Source: DATCJA01 sp963814955
GTDB taxonomy: Bacteria > Acidobacteriota > Vicinamibacteria > Vicinamibacterales > UBA2999
Assembly: GCA_963814955.1 (NCBI GenBank)
Contig: CAWFEX010000013.1
Span: forward strand, 186,001 to 250,000
Direction: 5' to 3'
Length of the DNA: 64,000 bases
Both the position numbers and the translations under genes were made by a program. Below are positions 9,340 through 17,597 of this stretch, piece after piece. The notes under the pieces are model-generated. The model was not told the DNA's origin. It did not search any database and saw only the letters and a list, made by a program, of their open reading frames with translations. Position 1 is the first letter of the stretch, and every line of letters starts with the position of its first letter.

Positions 9340-10562
9340 ACCGTCGCAGGATCGTGTTCGCCCTCGGCGTGATTACGTGCTTGGCTGGGAGCGGCGCCGA
9401 CCGCGGCGCGGCCCAGGCACCCACCGCGCCGGCCCAGGAACCGCCCGTCGAGACGTACCAGCAGCAGATGGCCCGCGAACAGCGCGAGCATCCCACGCTC
9501 GCGATTGGCGCAGCGGCGCGGGACTTCGCGCTCAAGGGCGTGGACGGTCGCACGTACAGACTCGCCGATTTCGCGGACAGCCCGATCCTTGCGGTGGTAT
9601 TCATCTCCAATCATTGCCCCGCGTCCCAGTTGTATGAAGCGCGGATCAAGCAGATCGTTGCCGACTATGCCGGCAAGGGCGTGAAGGTTGTGGCGATTGC
9701 GCCGAACGGACCCCAGGCGATGGCGCCTCGCGAGCTCAACTACAGCGACGTGGACGATTCCTTCGAGAGCATGGTGATTCACGCCGAACACCGGAAGTTT
9801 ACGTTTCCGTATCTGTACGACGGGGACACTCAGTCGGTGGTCCACCAGTACGGCCCGAAGGTGACGCCCCACATGTTCATCTTCGACAAGGACCGGAAGC
9901 TTCGATTCGAGGGTCGCATCGACGACAACATGCGGGGCAATAACGTCAAGAGTCACGATACGCGGAATGCGCTCGACGCGCTCGTCGCGGGACGTCCCGT
10001 GCCCGTCGAGCACACGGCCGTGTTCGGCTGCAGCACGAAGTGGAACACCGCCATCGCCGGCAAGCAGCGGGAGATCAAGGAGTGGATGGCCAGGCCGGTG
10101 ACCCTCGAGTTGGCGACTGCCGACGATCTGAAGAAGCTGCGCGCGAATCCCACCGGCAAGACACTGATGGTGAACTTCTGGGCCACCTGGTGTGGACCGT
10201 GCCAGGTGGAGTTCCCTGAGCTGCTGACGACCTACCTGTGGTACCGGAGTCGTGAGTTCGAGTTTGTCACCGTTTCACTCAACACGCCGCAGGAGCGTGC
10301 CTCCGTGATGCGGTTCCTGGAGGAGCACCATTCGGCAGTCAGGAATCTCCTCATCGACTCCGAGGACGTCTACGCGATGCAGGCCGCCTTCGATGCGCGG
10401 TGGGAGTCCGGCGTGCCGTTTACGATAGTCATCGCCCCCGACGGCAGCGAGATTTATCGGGTGGAAGGGGAGGCCGACATCCTGGCGTTACGCCGCCGGA
10501 TCCTCGGCCATCTGCCCGATGCGGGGATGTTTGCCGGCAATACCGAGTACTGGAGGAATTGA
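9336..10562 (+). CDS. Exported double thioredoxin-fold protein (peroxiredoxin-like + TlpA-like)
   Basis: This is a 408-residue protein. The GTG at 9336 is chosen because AAGGAG lies 5 nt upstream; a longer start at 9309 is possible. A signal peptide is followed by an AhpC/PRX-like domain (about residues 60-210, FALKGVDGRTYRLADF with NHCPAS, Cys94). A second TlpA/ResA-like thioredoxin domain (about 265-400) carries the redox motif WCGPC (Cys286, Cys289). Fusions of this kind are known in Acidobacteriota and Planctomycetes. Placement after the DsbD-alpha-like gene suggests they exchange electrons in the periplasm. Confidence 0.8.
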   Translation: MNRRRIVFALGVITCLAGSGADRGAAQAPTAPAQEPPVETYQQQMAREQREHPTLAIGAAARDFALKGVDGRTYRLADFADSPILAVVFISNHCPASQLYEARIKQIVADYAGKGVKVVAIAPNGPQAMAPRELNYSDVDDSFESMVIHAEHRKFTFPYLYDGDTQSVVHQYGPKVTPHMFIFDKDRKLRFEGRIDDNMRGNNVKSHDTRNALDALVAGRPVPVEHTAVFGCSTKWNTAIAGKQREIKEWMARPVTLELATADDLKKLRANPTGKTLMVNFWATWCGPCQVEFPELLTTYLWYRSREFEFVTVSLNTPQERASVMRFLEEHHSAVRNLLIDSEDVYAMQAAFDARWESGVPFTIVIAPDGSEIYRVEGEADILALRRRILGHLPDAGMFAGNTEYWRN

Positions 10563-10563
10563 C

Positions 10564-11331
10564 GTGCGTCGTCTGCTGCTCGCGCTTCTCTTGGGTGTTG
10601 CTGCTGCGAGCATCGGTAATGCACAGCAGCCCGCCATTCCAGACCTGACCGACGGCTGGGTCCGGATCGACACCGAGGGGTCGGGAGACTTCGGCGGTTT
10701 GACCTCGAAGTTTGCTCCCGCCGTCCTGACTCCGGCCGCGGCCGCTGAACTCAAGAAGGCCCCGCCACCACCGCCGCGGTTCGATTACGCGCGTGAGTCG
10801 TCGAGGCCGCGCGCCGAAGGCGAGGCATACATTGTGACGGAAGGGCGGTGCGGCCAGGCCCTTGGGGGAGGCGTGCCGCTCGAACCGAACTCGGCGGCGT
10901 TTTTCATGACGCAGTCGGCCGACAAGGTCCTCATCACCCGCGAAGGGGCCGGCGCCCGCTACCTGTACCTCGATGGGCGCCCGCATCCGAACCTCCCCTC
11001 CTGGACGCCCACGAATCAGGGGCACTCGGTCGCGCGGTACGAACAGGGCGACCTGCTTGTCGAGACGGTCGGCATCAACGCCGGTAACGTCACGGCCGGA
11101 GGGCGGCGAACGCCGGAAACGAAACTGACGGAGCGCTTCCACCTTTCACAGAACGGCCAGCGGCTGACAATCACCTACACCTGGACCGATCCGAAGATTT
11201 ACGTGAAGCCACACTCGTATTCGCTTCATTTCGATCGGCTGCCGGCAGAAAGCTACGCGATCGAAGACTGGTGCGATGCATCGGATCCGCGCACCTCGCA
11301 GTCGATCGTGGTGCCGAAGCAGCCTCAGTAG
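10564..11331 (+). CDS. Secreted protein of unknown function, duplicated unit B1
   Basis: This is a 255-residue exported protein (GTG start 10564, signal peptide ending near GNAQQP) of no family I recognise. It has the conserved features DGWVRIDTEGSGDFGGL, PPPRFDYAR, VARYEQGDLLVETVGI, LTERFHL and DPKIYVKPHSY. It aligns over its whole length with the gene at 12054, so the pair is a recent paralogue set. The RYE/LVET/TER/DPK core is the diverged form of the GRWEGD core seen in the family at 23090, 24474, 32415 and 59798. Function is unknown. Secretion and operon membership with the TIM-barrel proteins suggest a periplasmic role in the same pathway. Confidence 0.7.
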   Translation: MRRLLLALLLGVAAASIGNAQQPAIPDLTDGWVRIDTEGSGDFGGLTSKFAPAVLTPAAAAELKKAPPPPPRFDYARESSRPRAEGEAYIVTEGRCGQALGGGVPLEPNSAAFFMTQSADKVLITREGAGARYLYLDGRPHPNLPSWTPTNQGHSVARYEQGDLLVETVGINAGNVTAGGRRTPETKLTERFHLSQNGQRLTITYTWTDPKIYVKPHSYSLHFDRLPAESYAIEDWCDASDPRTSQSIVVPKQPQ

Positions 11332-11372
11332 GCAGGACTCAGGCCTCAGGGCTCAGGAATCAGGGGGCAGGG

Positions 11373-12057
11373 ATGAGAATGCTTGGAGCCGTCGCCATCG
11401 CGCTGGTGCTCGCAGGCGCGACGACCGCTGCGCAGCAGCGCGATATCAGCGGAACCTGGGAACTGTCGCTCGATGGCCGGCGGGTGCCCGCCGCCAAGCT
11501 GGTGGCGGGTGTGACGCGCGCGACATTGGATGACATCGCTGCGAAGGACGCGCGTTCGGTGCGGTGGTGCCTTCCCCTCGGCATGCCCTACACGATGGGA
11601 GGAACTGGACGGCCGCTCGAGATCCGGCAGGGTTCGCGCTACGTCACTATCGCGGCTGAAGCGACGCTCGCGCCAGTCCGCTACCTGTATTTGCACCGCA
11701 CCACGCACATCAACAAAGAGGAATTCGAGCCGACGACGAGCGGCGATTCGATCGCACGATGGGAAGGGGACGTGCTGGTAGTTGACACAGTCGGATTCTC
11801 GGGCTCGAAGGGCATGCTCGCGATTCCCGGCGGCGGATATCGGACGGAAACTACACGTCTGACGGAACGCTACCGCCTCCTCAACAACGGTGCCGTCTTG
11901 TCCGTAACGTTTACGTGGGAAGATCCGGCGGTGTTCGCGGCCCCGCACACGTACCGAGTACCGTTACCAGCGCCTCCCGGCCATATACGAGCCGCGCGCG
12001 CCCCTGCCGTGCGACGCGTTCGATCCGAGCCGCGTGGCATTTCTCGAGCAGCGATGA
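11373..12057 (+). CDS. Secreted protein of unknown function, duplicated unit A1 (one frame break)
   Basis: This is an exported protein of about 227 residues, with ATG at 11373 behind AGGGGGCAGGG. The features are DISGTWELSLDGRRVP, DSIARWEGDVLVVDTVGF, LTERYRL and FTWEDPAVFAAPHTY. The reading continues in a +1 frame after CC at 11954-11955, giving EYRYQRLPAIYEPRAPLPCDAF and a stop at 12055-12057 that overlaps the next ATG in ATGA. The paralogue at 12812 reads through without a break and ends in the same way, so one extra C is the simplest explanation. Left uncorrected, this gene is falsely fused to the next one. Function is unknown. Confidence 0.72.
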
Positions 12058-12815
12058 CGGCGCGTCTTGTCGTGTGGGCGGTGGCAATCGCCACGGCCGT
12101 TCCCGCTACAGCACAGCAGCTGCCATCCGCGCCCGATCTGGAAGGAGGCTGGGTGCGGATCGATGCGGAAGGTTCCGGCAGCTTCGGTGGTCTGTCGGCG
12201 AAGTTTCCCTCGGCGGTTCTGACAACTGAAGCTGCGGCGCAGCTGAAGAAGGCCGCTCCTCCTCCGCCACGATTCGATTACGCGCGCGACCAGTCGCAGC
12301 CGAAGCCGCCGGGCGAGGCGTACGTCGTCACCGACGGCAACTGCCGGCTGCCCTCTGGTGTCGAGCCGAATTCCGCGGCTTTTCACATCGTTCAGTCGCG
12401 AGAGCAGGTTCTGATCCTTCGTGAGAATCCCGATCCCGGCCGCCGCATCTTCATGGACGGACGAGGCCATCCCGACCTGCGCCGGTGGACACCGTCTCTC
12501 ACCGGTCACTCGATTGGCCGTTACGAAGGTGGTGATCTCGTTGTCGAGACGATCGGGCTGACGTCGGGCAATGTGCCTGCCGGAGGATTGCGCACTCCGG
12601 AAACACGGCTGACCGAGCGGTATCGCCTGTCCGCCGACGGCATGCGGCTGACGGTCACCTACACGTGGGAGGACCCGAAGATCTACCGGAAGCCTCACAC
12701 ATATTCGATCCCGATGGAGCGCATTCCGCCCGGCGGTTATGCCTTCGAATGGTGGTGCGACTCGAGCGATCCGGCGCAGAAGCAGTCGGTGAAGCCGCCG
12801 GAGCAGCCGCGGTGA
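12054..12815 (+). CDS. Secreted protein of unknown function, duplicated unit B2
   Basis: This is a 253-residue exported protein, with ATG at 12054 in an ATGA overlap with the A1 stop. It has a signal peptide to about ATAQQLP. It is a full-length paralogue of the gene at 10564: EGGWVRIDAEGSGSFGGL, PPPRFDYARDQSQ, IGRYEGGDLVVETIGL, LTERYRLSADG, and EDPKIYRKPHTYS, with a shared WCD/SSDP end. The stop overlaps the GTG of the next gene. The order B1-A1-B2-A2 shows duplication of a two-gene unit. Function is unknown. Confidence 0.72.
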   Translation: MTARLVVWAVAIATAVPATAQQLPSAPDLEGGWVRIDAEGSGSFGGLSAKFPSAVLTTEAAAQLKKAAPPPPRFDYARDQSQPKPPGEAYVVTDGNCRLPSGVEPNSAAFHIVQSREQVLILRENPDPGRRIFMDGRGHPDLRRWTPSLTGHSIGRYEGGDLVVETIGLTSGNVPAGGLRTPETRLTERYRLSADGMRLTVTYTWEDPKIYRKPHTYSIPMERIPPGGYAFEWWCDSSDPAQKQSVKPPEQPR

Positions 12816-13504
12816 CGCGCCTTGTCACCGCTGTCGTGTTCTGCTTGTACGCCGGGGTCGCCGCGGCGCAGTCCTCTGACATCAGCGGTTTCTGGGAGGT
12901 GCCGTTCGATGGCCGCAAAGTGCCGACGGCGACGCTCGCTCCTGGCGTGACGCAGGCGATACTTTCGGAGCAGGCGAAGAGAGACGCGCACGCGATCCTG
13001 TGGTGCAACTACCTGGGCATGCCGGCGCTCATGGACAGCTGGCGGCCGCTGGACATCCGTCAGGGTCGGCGCGAAGTCGTCATTCAACCCGAGGTCAACG
13101 CAACGCCGCGGCACATCTATCTGAACCGGGACCATGTCCCTGCCGACGAGTTCGACCCGACCACTGTCGGCGACTCCGTCGGCCGGTGGGAGGGCAATAC
13201 GCTGGTGGTCTCGACCAGGGGCTTTGCTGCCGACAGGGGTGTGACAGCGATTCCCGGCGGTGGATTCCGCACCGCGGCGACGCGCTTGACCGAGCGGTAC
13301 AGGCTGCTGGAGAACGGATCGGTGTTGTCGGTTACGTTTACGTGGGAAGACGCGATGGTGTTTGCGAAGCCGCACGTGTATGAGTATCGCTACCGCCGGC
13401 TGCCAGCCGGGTACGAGCCGAGACCGCCGCTTGTCTGCGACCCCTTTGACAACGAGCGCGCGAAATTTCTGAGCGGGACGCCTGCGGCGGCTTTCGAGAG
13501 GTAA
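12812..13504 (+). CDS. Secreted protein of unknown function, duplicated unit A2
   Basis: This is a 230-residue exported protein (GTG at 12812, GTGA overlap, signal peptide MTRLVTAVVFCLYAGVAAAQ). It is the intact paralogue of the gene at 11373: DISGFWEVPFDGRKVP, WCNYLGMPALMDSW, DSVGRWEGNTLVVSTRGF, IPGGGFRTAATRLTERYRL, and FAKPHVYEYRYRRLPAGYEP. It closes the block of four secreted proteins and is followed 4 nt later by the third TIM-barrel gene. Function is unknown. Confidence 0.72.
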   Translation: MTRLVTAVVFCLYAGVAAAQSSDISGFWEVPFDGRKVPTATLAPGVTQAILSEQAKRDAHAILWCNYLGMPALMDSWRPLDIRQGRREVVIQPEVNATPRHIYLNRDHVPADEFDPTTVGDSVGRWEGNTLVVSTRGFAADRGVTAIPGGGFRTAATRLTERYRLLENGSVLSVTFTWEDAMVFAKPHVYEYRYRRLPAGYEPRPPLVCDPFDNERAKFLSGTPAAAFER

Positions 13505-13508
13505 AACC

Positions 13509-14475
13509 GTGCTCACACGTCGGGAATTCGGCCAGACACTGCTCGCAACGATTCCGCTGTCCGCGGTCGCCTTGGCGCAGACGCGTCGAGTGACGCGCTA
13601 CGCGTCGCGGTTCAGCGGCGTGAGAATCGGGGCGCAGACCTACTGCTATCGTGCGTTCCGTGATACGACGCAGCCGTGGTCGGCTGCGCGGGTGGACCAG
13701 CTCATGGACCGCGTCGTGGACGGGATGGTGCAGAACCGGATCGACCTTGCCGAGTTCTGGATCGCGCTGGTCGAGCCGCCGGGCGGGCCCGGCCGCGGTC
13801 CGACCGATCCGGTTGCGCGGGCGGCGCTCCGGCAGTGGCGGCGCGACCGGCCGCTCGACGTGTTCCAGCGTGCGCGGCGAAAATTCACCGACGCCGGCAT
13901 CGAAATCTACTCCTGCATGTTCAATTTCGCCGACGATCTTGTCGACGATGAGCTCGAGTTCGCGTTCGACGTGGCCCGGACGCTGGGCACGAACATCATC
14001 TCGGCGAACTGCACGCGCGCGTCCATCAAGCGAGCCGCGGGATTTGCCGATCGGCACAAAATCTACGTGTCAGCGCATGCTGAGAACGCGCCCTTCGACC
14101 GCGATGCCGACGGGATGGCGTACGAAAAAAATCTCGTCGGCGCGCTCGCCCATTCGCCGTTCATCAAGGTCACGCTCGACACGGGCCACTTCACGGCTTT
14201 CGGCGGTGACGCGGTGAAGTTCGTGCGGGAGCATCACGACCGGGTGGCGAACCTGCACCTGAAAGATCGTCTGCGGCGGGCCGAAGATCGCAACGATCAG
14301 AACACGCCCGAATGGGGAAAGGGTGACGCGCCGATCGTCGAAGTCCTGCGCTTGATGCGCGACCAGAAATATGCGTTCGCGGCATGCATCGAGTACGAGT
14401 TACGCTGGCAAGGGCACCCCGGTCGAGGAGGTGCAGAAATGCCTCGACTACGCCAGAACCGCACTCACGACCTAG
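13509..14475 (+). CDS. Tat-exported sugar phosphate isomerase/epimerase-like TIM barrel (copy 3, frame break near its end)
   Basis: This is a protein of about 321 residues with GTG start 13509 behind GAGAGG and the Tat signal MLTRREFGQTLLATIPL. Metal-site candidates are VSAHAEN, TLDTGHF, NLHLKD and CIEYEY. The last 25 codons are read one base later after TT at 14400-14401. This restores YAGKGTPVEEVQKCLDYA, matching the C-terminus of the copy at 19852, and a TAG at 14473-14475. The uncorrected frame adds an unrelated tail. It is the last gene of the operator-controlled run that starts at 7470; its stop codon lies in the left arm of a large hairpin. Confidence 0.83.
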
Positions 14476-14522
14476 CGAGGCTGCGCCTCAGACCACCGAG
14501 CATGTGGCTCCGCCTCGCTAGG
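14471..14522. repeat. Large inverted repeat (REP-like pair) after the TIM-barrel gene
   Basis: CCTAGCGAGGC at 14471-14481 and its exact complement GCCTCGCTAGG at 14512-14522 enclose a centre with further pairing (GAGGC/GCCTC, CCAC/GTGG). It looks like two facing small palindromes, each with a CTAG-type end. A second 8-bp hairpin (GCCCGCAC, loop TCC, GTGCGGGC) lies at 14537-14555. Either could end transcription, but no T-run follows. Confidence 0.5.
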
Positions 14523-14583
14523 GGCAGTGTCTGCTTGCCCGCACTCCGTGCGGGCGAGATGTCTTGAAGGGCCGGCGAAAAAC

Positions 14584-15096
14584 ATGACTCATGATGCGGA
14601 TTCTGGCCCTTCAAGACGGCTGGCGTTCGCGCTGAGGATCATCTCGCTCTGCGTGGGCGTGTTCTTCCTGGCCATGGGAACGAACAAGCTGGCGTGGATC
14701 GGCGATCCGCGCCTGCTGGAGGATCGTTTCATCGCCTGGTTGCCGATGGCTGCGCCATACGCTCGCTGGTATCTCGAGACGATAGCGATTCCCGGTGCGG
14801 CCGTCTTCGCGCGTCTTGTACCGCTCGCCGAGATCTCGACAGCGTGTCTCCTCATCGCCGGAATTCAGGTGCGGGCCGTTGCCGCCGCGGCGATGTTCAT
14901 GGTGCTCAACTTCCATTTCGCGACCAGCGCGTTTTCGTCCTGGGCGTTTCTGCGTGATGGGACGGGGCTGCCTGTGCTTGGCGCACTCCTGGCAATCGCG
15001 CTCGCCGGCGACGCGATGCCCTGGTCCGTGCGCGTCACACGGCGCGGGCAGGCAGAGGTCAGCGGGGAGGAGGCGCCGTACTTGCCCGCACCATGA
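14584..15096 (+). CDS. DoxX-like integral membrane protein
   Basis: This is a 170-residue protein with four predicted membrane helices (FALRIISLCVGVFFLAMG; AVFARLVPLAEISTACLLIAG; VAAAAMFMVLNFHF; PVLGALLAIALAG). Length and the first-helix pattern MGTNKLAW fit the DoxX/DoxD-like group, whose members associate with quinone- or thiol-linked oxidation but are mostly uncharacterised. The ATG at 14584 is followed by a soluble N-terminus of about 12 residues. The 3' end overlaps the convergent LacI-type gene by 38 nt. It may link the periplasmic redox enzymes to the membrane, which is inference from context. Confidence 0.65.
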   Translation: MTHDADSGPSRRLAFALRIISLCVGVFFLAMGTNKLAWIGDPRLLEDRFIAWLPMAAPYARWYLETIAIPGAAVFARLVPLAEISTACLLIAGIQVRAVAAAAMFMVLNFHFATSAFSSWAFLRDGTGLPVLGALLAIALAGDAMPWSVRVTRRGQAEVSGEEAPYLPAP

Positions 15097-16087
15097 GCGT
15101 GTGCGGGAGCGTGACCGACACCGGAGCGATCTCGTTGCCCCGGAGGATCTCCAGCAACAGCCGTACGGTGCCTTCTCCGATTTCTCTCATCGGCTGCGCG
15201 ATCGTGGTCAACGGCGGATCCGTATAGCGGGCGAACCGGATGTCGTCGAACCCGATGACGGACAGGTCTTTGGGGACCGACTTCCGGAGTCGCTTCGCCG
15301 TGTCGATGACGCCAATGGCCATCTCGTCGTTGAAGCAGAAGATCGCTGTTGGCGGGTCGCTTCGCAGCAGGAGCTGTTCGGCAACTGCCGCGCCCGAAGC
15401 AATAGAGAAATCCCCCTGCATGACGATGAGGTCGCGCTCGGCACGTTCGGTTTTCGCCCGGGCGGTCGCGCCCCGGAGACGGTCGCGGCTCAGGGGGCTG
15501 ACAAGCGGTCCGGTGATCACCGCGATTCGCTTGTGTCCCAGCCGGTACAGGTGATCAACCGCCTCGCCCGCCGCCTTTGCGTTGTCGATATGCACGCTGG
15601 GTACGCCGAGGCGCGGGCTGAACTCGCAACCGTTTACGATCGGCGCGGGCTTGGGCGCCAGTGATTTGAGCAGCCGCGCCGCCTCCTTCGGCAGACGGTG
15701 ACCGAGGAAGATCAGGCCGTCGGCTTCCTTGCGCTTCAGGATGAGCGCGTAGCCTTCCTCCCTTTTCTCGTTGTGCTGCGTGTCGCCGACGAGGACGGCA
15801 TAACCCTCGCGTTGCGCCGCGTCTTCTATGCCCTGGAGGATCAGTGAAAAGAAGGGATTGGACAGGTCGGGGACCGTAATCAGGATCTTCCGTGAGCGCA
15901 GCGTCCTGAGGTTCTTGGCTGCGTAATTGGGTTCGTAGCCAAGCCGTTCCACGGCCTGCATCACTTTTCGCCGGGTCTCCGGGGCCACCACATCCGGGCG
16001 GCTGAGCACGCGCGATACGGTCGCCGTCGACACGCCGGCACGTTTCGCGACTTCGTAGATGTTGGACACGATTGGTGGCGTCATCAT
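15059..16087 (-). CDS. LacI-family transcriptional regulator
   Basis: This is a repressor of about 342 residues. The start is set at the ATGATG at 16087/16084, because the helix-turn-helix IYEVAKRAGVSTATVSRVLS then falls at the usual N-terminal place; the frame is open further upstream to 16222. The hinge region follows (NYAAKNLRTLRSRKI), then a periplasmic-binding-protein-like effector domain with NPFFSLILQGIEDAA, FNDEMAIGV and VIGFDDIRFARYTDPPLTT. Such proteins respond to sugars. Its own upstream region carries an operator (16171), so it is probably autoregulated. Three other copies of the site place the cytochrome/quinoprotein, DUF6152 and Gfo/Idh operons in one regulon. Confidence 0.92.
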   Translation of the reverse strand: MMTPPIVSNIYEVAKRAGVSTATVSRVLSRPDVVAPETRRKVMQAVERLGYEPNYAAKNLRTLRSRKILITVPDLSNPFFSLILQGIEDAAQREGYAVLVGDTQHNEKREEGYALILKRKEADGLIFLGHRLPKEAARLLKSLAPKPAPIVNGCEFSPRLGVPSVHIDNAKAAGEAVDHLYRLGHKRIAVITGPLVSPLSRDRLRGATARAKTERAERDLIVMQGDFSIASGAAVAEQLLLRSDPPTAIFCFNDEMAIGVIDTAKRLRKSVPKDLSVIGFDDIRFARYTDPPLTTIAQPMREIGEGTVRLLLEILRGNEIAPVSVTLPHTLMVRASTAPPPR

Positions 16088-16170
16088 AGCCCGGCGCCCG
16101 CCGAGCGACCGCGCGAGCCAGGTGGCGGCGACGCATCGGTTGCCGCACCCGCTAAGGGCCTGATACGATA

Positions 16171-16184
16171 TGCAAACGATTACA
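16171..16184. promoter_or_regulatory. LacI-family operator, site 3 (repressor's own)
   Basis: TGCAAACGATTACA lies 84 nt upstream of the LacI-type start and is one base different from sites 1 and 4. It could serve autoregulation. It is about 100 nt from site 4 across the divergent intergenic space, a distance compatible with DNA looping by a tetramer. Confidence 0.72.
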
Positions 16185-16239
16185 CGCTGGGAAATAAGCG
16201 TATCGTCGCTCAGCTCCGTCATCGCACCCGCGGCGCGGC

Positions 16240-16268
16240 TTGCTCGCGGGGGAGAATTCGCCTAGCAT
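16240..16268 (+). promoter_or_regulatory. Predicted sigma70-type promoter of the second Gfo/Idh operon
   Basis: TTGCTC (16240-16245) and TAGCAT (16263-16268) are 17 nt apart and directly precede operator site 4. Layout and sequence match the promoter at 4820-4848, including an identical stretch running from the -10 box through the operator. Confidence 0.6.
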
Positions 16269-16269
16269 A

Positions 16270-16283
16270 TGCAACCGATTACA
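16270..16283. promoter_or_regulatory. LacI-family operator, site 4
   Basis: TGCAACCGATTACA is identical to site 1 at 4850. It overlaps the expected transcription start of the Gfo/Idh-isomerase-MFS operon, so binding should block initiation. Confidence 0.75.
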
Positions 16284-16402
16284 TCTTCGGGAGGAGCCGC
16301 CGGAGCGATTCCTGAAGGGTGGAAAGCACGCTCAGCAGTGCAAGGCCGCCGGCCGACGAACGCCATCACCGAGACCTGCAAGTGACGGCACGTAACGGAG
16401 AA

Positions 16403-17597
16403 ATGGGGTCGATGCAACGGATCGGAATGGGCCTGGTCGGGCCGGGGTTCGTCGGGGCGCATCACGTCGACGCGGTGCGGCGGCTTGGATTTGTCGACGT
16501 GGTCGCGATTGCTGACGTCGATGAGGCGACTGCCCGGACCAAGGCACGCGCGCTTGGCGTAGCAAGGGCGTACGGCTCCTTCGAAGCGCTCGCCGCCGAT
16601 CCGGCGGTGCACGTCGTGCACAACACGACGCCGAACTTCCTGCACGGTCGCGTCACCCGAGCGGCCCTGTCACACGGCAAGCACATCGTGTCGGAAAAGC
16701 CGCTGGCCATGTCCGCCGATGAAGCACGGTCGCTTGTGGCTTGCCGCACGCGATGCCGGCGTCGTCCACGCGGTGACGTTCAACTACCGCGGCAATCCAA
16801 TGGTGCAGCAGGCGCGAGCCATGGTGGCGGCGGGAGAGATCGGGCGCGCGCATTACGTTCACGGCGCGTATCTCCAGGACTGGTTGCTCAAGCCGACCGA
16901 CTTTTCATGGCGCCTCGAGCCGGATAAGGGTGGCGCCAGCTCGGCGGTCGCCGACATCGGATCGCACTGGTTCGATTTGGTGCAGCACGTCAGCGGTTTA
17001 CGCATTGAGTCCGTGCTCGCGGATCTGACCACTGTCGTCTCCACGCGCTACAAACCTCGCGATGCGCGCGAGGCGTTTGCGACCTCGGGTGACACACGCG
17101 GCGAGCCGTTCGAGATGCGCAGCGAGGATCTGGCGACGATTCTCCTGCGGTTCGAGGGAGGGGCGAAGGGGTCGCTGTCGGTCGGGCAGGTGTGCGCAGG
17201 ACACAAGAACGACTTGTGGTTCGAGGTCAGCGGCGCGACCGGATCCCTCAGATGGTGCCAGGAAGATCAGAATCAGTTGTGGATGGGCCGGCGTGACGCC
17301 CCTAACTCCCTCATGACCAAGGATCCCGCGTTGTTGGCACCAGCGGCGCGGGCGTATGCACGACTGCCGGCCGGACACCAGGAAGGCTGGCCCGACGCCT
17401 TTCTGAATGCGCTGCGTGGCGTGTATGCCGCTGTTCTTGCGCAGAAAGAGGATGAGGCGCTCGCCCAGGCGACGTATGCGACCTTCGAGGATGGCTACCG
17501 CGCCGCGTGCGTTGTCGAGGCCGTGCTCGAGAGTCATCGACAGGGTGCTGCGTGGACGAATGTCCACGCGCCGGAGCTGGTCGGGAGCGCAGGATGA
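16403..17597 (+). CDS. Cytoplasmic Gfo/Idh/MocA family oxidoreductase (one frame break)
   Basis: This is a dehydrogenase of about 397 residues without a signal peptide. The start is ATG 16403 or 16412 after GGAG. The Rossmann motif (MGLVGPGFVGAHHVDAVRR) and the catalytic EKP (IVSEKPLAM) lie in the first reading frame. Reading must shift near 16740, where one base appears to be missing between SLVA and LAARDAGVVHAV. The second part gives VTFNYRGNPMVQQ and ADIGSHWFDLVQH. No insertion or foreign sequence is seen at the break. It overlaps the isomerase gene by ATGA. It probably oxidises or reduces an imported sugar derivative with NAD(P). Confidence 0.85.

Noticed and set aside
11332..11372. Short CTCAGG/GCTCAGG repeats between B1 and A1
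   Set aside because: Only a few imperfect copies in 40 nt; they could be chance in a GC-rich spacer and show no wider pattern.
11271..12815. A 514-residue protein joining two secreted domains
   Set aside because: The intact paralogue at 12812 shows where the first protein should end; an extra C at 11954 explains the read-through.
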